Positions 25,281 through 31,935 of a stretch of DNA of 31,935 nt are shown piece after piece. The notes under the pieces are model-generated. The model saw only the letters and a program-made list of their open reading frames with translations. It had not been told where the DNA came from and searched no databases. Source of the DNA: Limnochordia bacterium (GTDB lineage: Bacteria; Bacillota; Limnochordia; DUMW01); contig JALNWK010000034.1 in NCBI GenBank assembly GCA_023230925.1, positions 1-31,935 of the forward strand, in the 5' to 3' direction. The translations under genes were made by a program, and so were the position numbers. How positions within the stretch are numbered: the first letter of the stretch is position 1; each line of letters begins with the position of its first letter.

Positions 25281-26378
25281 ATGCCAAGGATTACTTCAGG
25301 CCGGGTAGGTGTTACCGTGGATATGGCTGGATGCCCAAACCGCTGTCGTCACTGTTGGTTGGGGCATGGTACTGATCAAGGCATGTCCGAAGAAGCCTTG
25401 CGGTGGGTGGTGCAGCAGTTTCGTTCCTATCGGCGTCCTGATGATGTGAAGCCGGTCTTTGATCAAATCATCGTCCAGACTTGGTTTCGGGAACCGGATC
25501 GCTTGCCGGAGTATCGCAGGCTATGGGAATTGGAGAAAGAACTCAGTTATCCTGGAGGGGCGCTTCGTTTTGAACTAGCGAGTAGCTGGCGGTTGGCCCG
25601 GGAACAAGACTATGCAGCTTGGCTAAAGGAGGTGGGCACCAAGGTAGTGCAGATCAGCTTCTTTGGCCTAGAGGCGAACACCGATTACTTTACCCGGAGG
25701 GCTGGTTCATTTCAAGATAACCTCTTGGCAACGGAACGTCTATTAGACCAAAGTATTGCACCACGCTGGCAGCTTTTCTTGAGCAATCGGGTGATTGACG
25801 AATTGGACGCGTTTGTTGAACTCATCCAAGAACTCAAGCTAGAAGAGCGTGTGGCGCGATTAGGTAAAGAATTTGTGGTGTTTGTCAATCTACCGACACC
25901 GGTGGGGGAAGCTTTTGTCCATGAGCACTTGCGTCCCTCAGCCCAGGTGCTGGATCGGCTGCCCAAATACTTATCCGATAAGACTATTAAGCATTTTCAA
26001 GCGGTTGACTTGTCTAGTGCCCTGGGAAAGCCTGAATCCGCGTGGTTGCCTGAATTGAGCCAAAACAACGAACCCTATGCCCAGACACCTTCGCTCTTGG
26101 CGTTTTTAGTAACGCCAGAGTTAGAGGTATTCACCAATTTGGGAGAGTTGACTCCTGCCTGGAGTCTTGGAAATCTGGAAAGGGACGGAATTAAGGAGAT
26201 TATTAGGCGGTATGAGTTTGATGTCGTCCTTGGACTACAGGGCTTTTACCATGTCCCTGTTTCTACATTGGCAACGACCTATGGACGTAAAGACAGCGCA
26301 TTACTGTATGGCAAAGGTGACTTGATCACCCGCTGGTTGAAGCTATGGGCCGATGAGAAAACCAGTGGGGCACTTTAG
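25281..26378 (+). CDS. Radical SAM protein
   Basis: This is a 365-residue enzyme with the radical SAM iron-sulfur motif CX3CX2C at C18, C22 and C25 (AGCPNRCRHCWLGHG). The remaining sequence fits a partial TIM barrel: VQISFFGLEANTDYFTRRAG and APRWQLFLSNRVIDELDAF. No SPASM-type extra cysteine cluster is visible in the C-terminal part, which instead carries SLLAFLVTPELEVFTNLGEL and TPAWSLGNLERDGIKEIIRR, reminiscent of the radical SAM arrangement in which the C-terminus closes over the active site. GGGGGAG six bases upstream supports the ATG. It is not part of an evident operon: the gene before it ends 360 nt upstream and the gene after it is convergent. Reaction and substrate are unknown. Confidence 0.88.
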   Translation: MPRITSGRVGVTVDMAGCPNRCRHCWLGHGTDQGMSEEALRWVVQQFRSYRRPDDVKPVFDQIIVQTWFREPDRLPEYRRLWELEKELSYPGGALRFELASSWRLAREQDYAAWLKEVGTKVVQISFFGLEANTDYFTRRAGSFQDNLLATERLLDQSIAPRWQLFLSNRVIDELDAFVELIQELKLEERVARLGKEFVVFVNLPTPVGEAFVHEHLRPSAQVLDRLPKYLSDKTIKHFQAVDLSSALGKPESAWLPELSQNNEPYAQTPSLLAFLVTPELEVFTNLGELTPAWSLGNLERDGIKEIIRRYEFDVVLGLQGFYHVPVSTLATTYGRKDSALLYGKGDLITRWLKLWADEKTSGAL

Positions 26379-26603
26379 GAAGTAGACTTTTACCTGCCTT
26401 AGCACAAGCCGCCATGATGCAATCTGGAGCCATACTCAGTTGATGGCTATCTAATCCTACGCTACGTCAATCATCTCAAGCGATGTGTGGTGCATCAAGA
26501 TGACGCCATCCTGGAAGGAAGATCTCTAGTAGCATTCTTTCTTTAAACACTGTAGATATAGGTGTTGCTGGCCCTTGTGGTTCGTTGTTTCTTCTAGGGG
26601 GAT

Positions 26604-26642
26604 GCAGCCCACCAAGATAATCTTGGTGGGCTGCACTTTTCT
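26604..26642 (+). terminator. Rho-independent terminator
   Basis: GCAGCCCACCAAGAT (26604-26618) and ATCTTGGTGGGCTGC (26620-26634) are perfectly complementary, followed by ACTTTTCT. This is a strong intrinsic terminator on the plus strand, 225 nt after the radical SAM gene. It lies directly beside the end of the convergent minus-strand gene and may stop both transcripts. Confidence 0.85.
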
Positions 26643-27249
26643 AGAACAGGCGGGTGATCCCGATTTTTGCAAGAAGAGGCATGTTATAGTTCATCTGCAG
26701 TTCTCCTCGAACACCGATATCTTCTGTAAGTTGATACTCGCACCCAACTTTGATGTGAGGTCTTACTTGTGTAGATGATGACTTTGGCTTTTCACCGCTT
26801 CCGAAGTAATCCCAGATGGCATCGAATAGGTCCTGGAACTCAGGCGAGACTGAGGCTTTCTCATGGAAGGCGGTAATGCCAAGTCCCAAATAGACAGGAG
26901 AACCTACTGCAGCACTGATCCCGGCAGATAAGTATGAATGGGAACTAACGTGCTGATTGTCCGCGCTCGTTGTAATTGAGCCGCGGGTACCGCTTACTTC
27001 CCAATGGAGGTAAGTAGTGTTTGATAGGGTCACCTCCAGTTTGTCTGTAAGATCGATGGCACCCCAGAGTTGAAATAGAGGGTAGGATTTTAGGGTGAAG
27101 AAAGGATTTGCTCCAAAGGTGTCGTTTAACATCGTCTGGTAACCGCCAAAGGCGATCCCTCCGCCAATGCTCCAGTCAGCATAACATGTGGGACTGCTCC
27201 TCAATAAACAAAGTACGATGATCACGGACAAGACTAGATTTCTTTTCAT
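26641..27249 (-). CDS. Exported beta-barrel-like hypothetical protein
   Basis: This is a 202-residue protein with a signal peptide (about 1-24, LVLSVIIVLCLLRSSPTCYA) and probable cleavage before DWSIGGGIAFGG. The mature part has alternating hydrophobic and polar residues, as in transmembrane beta-strands (FQLWGAIDLTDKLEVTLSNT, then AAVGSPVYLGLGITAF). It ends VRGELQMNYNMPLLAKIGITRLF, with a terminal phenylalanine as in many outer-membrane proteins. I chose the ATG at 27249: AAAGGAG stands seven bases before it and it opens the signal peptide; an upstream in-frame start would add an atypical tail. If it is an outer-membrane barrel, the host has two membranes. I cannot assign a family. It appears to be monocistronic. 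Confidence 0.75.
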   Translation of the reverse strand: MKRNLVLSVIIVLCLLRSSPTCYADWSIGGGIAFGGYQTMLNDTFGANPFFTLKSYPLFQLWGAIDLTDKLEVTLSNTTYLHWEVSGTRGSITTSADNQHVSSHSYLSAGISAAVGSPVYLGLGITAFHEKASVSPEFQDLFDAIWDYFGSGEKPKSSSTQVRPHIKVGCEYQLTEDIGVRGELQMNYNMPLLAKIGITRLF

Positions 27250-28033
27250 TCGTTTGCTCCTTTCGGATGTTAGTATTTCCGGCGGCAATGGTATAAAGCT
27301 AGATAACCTCCTTACTGGTAAGATAAATGTGACCGGTCGTAGTTAAATGGTTCTGGATAGCGTGTAAAATCCCTTTACAATGTTTGTGTATATAGATACT
27401 GGTTACATGTATAGTAGAGCTGTACACGCCGATGGTACCGGGGTTTGTGAGCGAGAGAAAAAGATTCGTTTCTGTGGTTTTTCGTATCAAGGTGAGGTTG
27501 AAATAGAGCTCTTTCGTATAAGGCTGGACTCTAGTTGCATATACAACAGTTAGTTGGCAGATGTGGTTAGCAGGGGCTAGTCATATCGTGTTTGAGTACA
27601 GAGGGTTCGCTTAGGATCCATGGTTGAATAAGGAATGCAGCGATGGATAGGATCTGCTGGTGGAAAAGTGGTGAGTTTGTTCAATTGATGAAGCAACCGG
27701 GCAATGCGAGACTGTTTAGCTAAAGACATTAGCAGGCAAGAAAAGTGGGGTTCTGGAATAGACACCCTAGATCAAAGGAGATCAGGAGAATCTGGTTGGA
27801 TTTTGACCTGCTATGTCCGGGGTGATCTCTTAGCCTTAGGTAGTATCCTTGTGGGTGAGACTAAGTATTGGGTAAAGAAAGTGACCCACTAGCTTTGTGT
27901 TTCCCATGTGTTACTTGCATCTATGAGAACGACGGAGTGAAGCAGTAACGGGCCGCCGTTGAGTCAGCTATGGTGCATCGATTGACGTTACTGGTATGGA
28001 AGGGCTAGTTAAGCTTCTCGTCAACTCGTTTTT

Positions 28034-28116
28034 TGCGGTTCATCGAAAACAATGATGCTCACCGCAATGGATCAGCCTAGCTGTGCGCGGATCGGAACCG
28101 CAAGAACATTGATCCA
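28034..28116. ncRNA. Two adjacent nested hairpins, candidate structured element
   Basis: TGCGGT (28034-28039) pairs with ACCGCA (28061-28066), enclosing CATC (28041-28044) with GATG (28054-28057). Directly next to it TGGATCA (28068-28074) pairs with TGATCCA (28110-28116), enclosing GCGG (28087-28090) with CCGC (28098-28101). No gene overlaps. The strand and the function are unknown. Confidence 0.3.
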
Positions 28117-28875
28117 TCGTTGAGCTTTCTCGTTCTACTGGCGTATGTGGGCTTTTTCGGCCTAACCGAAGGGAGATTATTCTACAATGTTGCTGAGCCC
28201 GTGGCGTAGCTCTTGATTTTCAAACACTAATGGGATCGCTTGCTTTAGAGTCGTAGGGTGGATACTGTTGGAGTTAATCACCGATGAATGATTTATACTG
28301 CATTTCACGGGTTCTATGATGGATTGCGGATGGGCTTCTGCGGGCTACTTGACTTGGTGGTTGCCTTCTTATCCGACTTGGGCTGCACCGGTTCTGTCCA
28401 GATTGAATGCATGCATCCTTGGAGGCCAGCTGTTTGGAACCTCTGTGAGTGATTAGGACGCTTACGAGAGGGTCACGATAGGTAAGATTGACCTATCCTT
28501 TATGAAGCGCGGGCCAGTGTTCTATCTACGTCGGGTCCAAGGTCGGTATTCTGAGGGGGTACCGTCGGTGGCAACAATGGAATTATCGGTCATTCCATAG
28601 GGGTATAGGCAGAGATTTGGTTAGTATTGTTGGTTTCGGTGATGCCTGGCTTTGTTCTTAGATGGCTTTTGGGGAAAAGATGGTGTCGGTTGTTTGATTC
28701 GAGGCAAGGATCGAGCAAGACTTGTGCTAGAGAGACTTAGTCGACAGGGCGAATATTCCGCTCGGTATGGACTTGAATTTCTAGTTTAGTTACGGTTCCT
28801 AACGGTTTGCATTTTTTTCTTGGGAATAGTGCTAAAATCAGAGGGGATTGCTTGATAAAGCAGGAAAGTAGTGTT

Positions 28876-28890
28876 ATATGTCGAACATAT
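28876..28890. promoter_or_regulatory. Palindrome ATATGT-CGA-ACATAT
   Basis: Perfect 6-bp half-sites flank three bases, in an AT-rich stretch with no gene. It could be an operator for an unidentified regulator or mere chance. Confidence 0.25.
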
Positions 28891-29281
28891 TATCATCTTC
28901 TCTGTATGCGGTAATTCATGGTCGACTGCATAGACGTTTATCATACATTGAGGGGATGTGCGTGTTTCTTGCATAGGACGAAAGCCCTAGTGGAACTCTG
29001 CGAGAAGTGTTCGAGTTGGCAATGTGTAAGGTAAAGGAAAGTGTCAACAGTTGAAGTGATAAGAGTCTGATAATTTATTATGTTTTGTTCTTTATAGTGG
29101 CTAAGCCAAGGAATGTTGTTTGTGAGTGGTTTTACGCACGTTCCAAAAGGATTGGCTAGCTGGTTATATATGGGTTGTGTTCTGAGAAAAGCGTCGGACT
29201 AGAAGATTGGTTATGATCTGAATGATGTTGGTAGTGTTTTATTTTGTAGTATAGATTGACAAGAATGATGTAAGTAATAGT

Positions 29282-29320
29282 GCCTTCGGGAAATATCAAG
29301 TCCTGAAGGCTGTTTTTGTT
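29282..29320 (+). terminator. Rho-independent terminator upstream of the MurJ gene
   Basis: GCCTTCGGGA (29282-29291) pairs with TCCTGAAGGC (29301-29310), with one G-T wobble, and is followed by TGTTTTTGTT. It is a canonical intrinsic terminator on the plus strand. No protein gene precedes it for 2 kb, so it ends an unseen transcript or acts as an attenuator in a MurJ leader. Confidence 0.8.
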
Positions 29321-29381
29321 ATACCTACGGGAGCTGCCAAGTCGTGTTCTTGTGGGATTTTTTTAGAGAGACGGTTAGTGT

Positions 29382-30950
29382 ATGGAATACAAATATCAGT
29401 TGTTGCAGTCTACTGGGATTGTAATGTTCTTTACGATTATCAGTAAGGTCCTGGGTTTTGGCAGGGAAATGACAATTGCTGCTTACTTTGGGGCCACCGG
29501 TGACACAGATGCATATCTCGTTGCTTTATCGGTACCGGGTATACTTATCGCGGCTTTGGGAGCAGCGATAAGTACTGTACTGATTCCTATATTTACACAG
29601 GCCTATGCCAAAGATGCAGAACAGTTTCAGGATGTGTTTAATAACTTCTTGACGGTGCTGGTAATCGGGTTTTCCATGTTGTTTTGTATTGCACAACCGT
29701 TGGCTCCTTATTTGGTGAGGATTATGGCACCAGGGTTTAATCAAGAAATGTTGGGTAAAGCTACATATTTGACTAGGTTGATGTTACCCAGCATTATCTT
29801 TATGGGGCTTTCTTCCTTGTACAGTGCTGCATTGAATTCGATGCAAAACTTCGCAGTACCTTCAATGGTCGGTTTGCCGTACAATGTGATAATAATACTT
29901 TCATCAGTATTACTTGGAAAAACCTATGGTATTACGGCACTGGCTATTGGTACTGTTGCGGCAATTGTTAGTCAAGCTGTATTACAGGATATAGCTTTGC
30001 ATAGACGGAAGGTGCGGTATAAGCCAAAACTCGATTGGGGAAGTCTAGAGCTAAAGATGGCAGCCCACCTTGTTTTACCTGTATTTTTGAGTAGTGCCGT
30101 ATATCAAATAAATACCATAGTTGATAAACAAATGGCGTCCATGCTAACTGAAGGAAGTATCTCTGCACTAAGTTTTGCTAATAAGTTGACCATGCTTCCT
30201 TTCGGTTTGTTTGTAGGTAGTTTGCTGACTGTTTTATATCCAGGACTTGCTGAGACGGCGATGAAAGAGGACTGGGCGGGTTTTCGTGAACGTCTGATCT
30301 TGGGTGTTAAGAACATTGTCATTTGGGTCACACCGATGATGGTTGGGTTGATTGTACTTAGGGAACCAATCGTGCGTGTATTGTTCGAGCGAAAGGCTTT
30401 TGATGCGGCTGCCACACAAATGACCGCGTATGCAGTGATTTTTTATGCGGTTGGTTTACCATTCTTGTCCCTAAATAATCTACTCAAGAGAGGTTTTTGG
30501 TCTCTTCAGGATACCAAAACGCCTATGATTGTGGGTATAGTTACGGTATGTAGCAATATTGCACTGAATTTTGTATTCGTTCGGTTTATGGCCCATGGAG
30601 GTTTGGCTTTAGCGACTTCGTTATCTGTCTTGATAGGTACTATTGTGTTATTGGTTTGTATGTTTAAGAGAGTAAATACAATTGATATGGCCTCCACAAT
30701 ACCATTTGTGTTTAAGTGCACTCTAGCATCATTGTTGATGGGGTTGTTGTGTAATAATCTAATGACTCTGCTTGCCGGGAAGGTTGCTTTGCCTGAGGTT
30801 ATACGGTTAGGTATTGTGGTTGTATTGGCTGGAGTGACTTATGTGTTTATGCTGATGATACTAAGGGTTAGGGAGGTTAGGCAACTATTTAACTTGAAGG
30901 TTGTTGAGAAGTTGTGGTTCACCTCCGTAAGTAATGACCAAAATGAGTAG
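29382..30950 (+). CDS. murJ: MurJ/MviN-type lipid II flippase family protein
   Basis: This 522-residue polytopic protein of the MOP exporter superfamily has about 14 hydrophobic segments. Family marks: the N-terminal GIVMFFTIISKVLGFGREMT, AYFGATGDTDAYLVA, ALGAAISTVLIPIFTQAY, YSAALNSMQNF, VDKQMASML, ALSFANKLTMLPFGLFVGSL and LKRGFWSLQDTKTPM. MurJ flips lipid-linked peptidoglycan precursor across the cytoplasmic membrane; paralogues of this family also occur in exopolysaccharide clusters. Given its position next to mobile-element debris and its AT-richer composition, it may be such an accessory paralogue. The ATG lies 17 nt after a weak GAGAGACGG; no better start is seen. It is preceded by a terminator at 29282-29320 and is followed by an IS256-family remnant. 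Confidence 0.92.
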   Translation: MEYKYQLLQSTGIVMFFTIISKVLGFGREMTIAAYFGATGDTDAYLVALSVPGILIAALGAAISTVLIPIFTQAYAKDAEQFQDVFNNFLTVLVIGFSMLFCIAQPLAPYLVRIMAPGFNQEMLGKATYLTRLMLPSIIFMGLSSLYSAALNSMQNFAVPSMVGLPYNVIIILSSVLLGKTYGITALAIGTVAAIVSQAVLQDIALHRRKVRYKPKLDWGSLELKMAAHLVLPVFLSSAVYQINTIVDKQMASMLTEGSISALSFANKLTMLPFGLFVGSLLTVLYPGLAETAMKEDWAGFRERLILGVKNIVIWVTPMMVGLIVLREPIVRVLFERKAFDAAATQMTAYAVIFYAVGLPFLSLNNLLKRGFWSLQDTKTPMIVGIVTVCSNIALNFVFVRFMAHGGLALATSLSVLIGTIVLLVCMFKRVNTIDMASTIPFVFKCTLASLLMGLLCNNLMTLLAGKVALPEVIRLGIVVVLAGVTYVFMLMILRVREVRQLFNLKVVEKLWFTSVSNDQNE

Positions 30951-30998
30951 CAAAAGGACATCGGGCAATACTAAGGAGTGCGCGCTTATTTGTGTAGA

Positions 30999-31030
30999 CT
31001 CCTGTTAATAATGGAGGTAAAAGACAGGAG
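30999..31030 (+). promoter_or_regulatory. Hairpin sequestering the transposase ribosome binding site
   Basis: CTCCTGT (30999-31005) is complementary to ACAGGAG (31024-31030), which contains the AGGAG in front of the transposase start. An outer pair AGGAGT/ACTCCT also exists slightly upstream. Transcripts reading in from outside would fold and hide the ribosome binding site, a control known for other insertion sequences. Confidence 0.45.
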
Positions 31031-31038
31031 ATAGACTG

Positions 31039-31935
31039 ATGATGTTTGAAAGAGGGGAACTCAAAGAGATTAATGGGGAGCAGGGAGTCAAGACCACTGA
31101 GGATTTTCAAGAGCTAATGCACAAGATGATGAAAGAGGTCCTTGAAGCCATTTACGATGAAGACCTAACGGATCACCTTGGCAATCAGAAACACGCCGAG
31201 AAGGCGGGTGACGATGCCAATCCAAGGAATGGCTATAGGCCGAAGACGGTGCAGTCCTACTTAGAAGAGATCAAACTCTATGTGTCTCGTGATCAGAAAT
31301 CAACTTTTGACCGCCGGGTGGTGAAAAATGGCAATGTGATATTCCCTGCATAGAAGCGAAGGTGGTTTCAATGCGCGCCAATGGAATGACACCCGAGATT
31401 CAAGCAACATATTTATGGCTAGATATTTCCCGAGACCAACAAGCAACATTACAGATACGGTCATGGAGCATGCTCAGGATTCGCAAATCCGTCCGTTGCA
31501 ACCGGTATACACCGTCATTTTCATGGACGCCATAGATGATTAAAATGCGCTATAATGATGTGCTAAGAACGTTGCTGTCTATGCCATAATCGGGATAGAC
31601 CTCGAGGGTACCAAAAGCTGTCAGGGTCTATATGTTTCAGAGACGGAGTCAGCAAAGTAGTGGTTGACAGTCATGAACGAACTCAAGGACTGTGGTGCTC
31701 AGGACATCCTAATCTTTGCGGTAGACAACCTAACAGGCATCTCTGAAGCAATTGGAGCCGCTTTCCCCCAGTCCGAAGTTCAGAAGTGTATTGTTCACCA
31801 GATCCGCAACTACCTCAAGTTTGTGCCTTGGAAAGAGCGTAAGGCTGTGGCTACCGATCTCAGAAGGATTTACACGGCCTCTAGCGAAGCTGAAGGGTAC
31901 GCGGAACTTGAGTGCTTTGCAGAAAAATGGGACAA
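31039..31935 (+). pseudogene. IS256-family transposase, decayed and cut by the window end
   Basis: The first frame (31039-31353) carries the typical N-terminus: FQELMHKMMKEVLEAIYDED, then DHLGNQKH, NPRNGYRPKTVQS and LYVSRDQKSTFDRRVVK. A frame change near 31347 continues as CIEAKVVSMRANGMTPEIQA. Another change leads to PVYTVIFMDAID, which carries the first catalytic aspartate, and stops at TAA 31541-31543. The same frame resumes IGIDLEGTK, meets an in-frame TAG at 31658-31660, then runs as MNELKDCGAQDILIFAVDNL, with the second aspartate, and CIVHQIRNYLKFVPWKERKA to the window edge. IS256 transposases are DDE enzymes of about 400 residues. With at least two frameshifts and two stops this copy is dead. 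AGGAG at 31026-31030 lies before the start. Confidence 0.9.

Larger units (their letters stand above)
27250..29381. other. 2.1-kb gene desert
   Basis: No open frame on either strand is supported by a ribosome binding site and a recognisable product. The part up to about 28780 resembles the other spacers in composition; the rest is AT-richer, like the MurJ gene that follows. Structures of note: hairpins at 28034-28116, TTCGG/CCGAA at 28156-28170, a palindrome at 28876-28890 and an intrinsic terminator at 29282-29320. The region may contain a decayed gene or small RNAs. Confidence 0.5.

Noticed and set aside
28975..28990. GGACGAAAGCC resembles part of a c-di-GMP (GEMM) riboswitch
   Set aside because: The upstream conserved GGCAAACC-type segment and the matching helices are missing.
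1..31935. CRISPR array, tRNA or rRNA genes
   Set aside because: I found no regularly spaced repeats and no cloverleaf or rRNA signature on reading both strands.

Overview
The window looks like chromosomal DNA of an anaerobic, carbohydrate-degrading member of the Bacillota (Firmicutes). Most genes have strong AGGAGG-type ribosome binding sites, TTG starts occur, and the gene families are typical of that phylum. A minus-strand gene near 27 kb encodes a signal peptide followed by what reads like a small outer-membrane beta-barrel. If that is right, the host is a diderm Firmicute such as a Limnochordia- or Halanaerobiales-like lineage. This placement is inference from gene content, not a phylogenetic result.

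Layout. Bases 1-740 hold two decayed IS3-family transposase pieces pointing away from each other. A LemA gene and a DUF2207 membrane-protein gene follow (1586-4015). A spacer with two strong inverted repeats (4181-4339) separates them from a convergent sugar-phosphate isomerase/epimerase-like gene (4506-5384, minus). Next is a two-gene minus operon, a 3-TM membrane protein and a short XRE repressor, with a clear promoter and a duplicated dyad that is probably its own operator.

From 7.0 to 26.4 kb lies a sugar-catabolism region, all on the plus strand: a DapA/NanA-type lyase, a sialidase-fold (BNR) protein, a sugar ABC substrate-binding protein, a LacI regulator, a Gfo/Idh/MocA oxidoreductase, a secreted pectate-lyase-fold protein, a small secreted protein repeating that protein's C-terminal domain, a second sugar-binding protein, a large GH106-like glycoside hydrolase, a second isomerase/epimerase, a broken uroporphyrinogen-decarboxylase-family gene and a radical SAM protein. 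Together these suggest capture, import and intracellular breakdown of a complex plant or glycan-derived oligosaccharide. No ABC permease or ATPase gene is present, so the two binding proteins must use components encoded elsewhere.

The right end has the beta-barrel-like gene (minus), about 2.1 kb without a recognisable gene, a MurJ-type lipid flippase, and a decayed IS256-family transposase that runs off the window.

Intact coding sequence covers only about 62% of the window by my sum, which is low for a bacterium. The spacers hold transposase debris, two dispersed repeat families and several inverted repeats. The most notable of these is an 84-nt inverted-repeat element present twice (6572-6655 and 12479-12562) whose arms differ only at positions that keep or improve base pairing.
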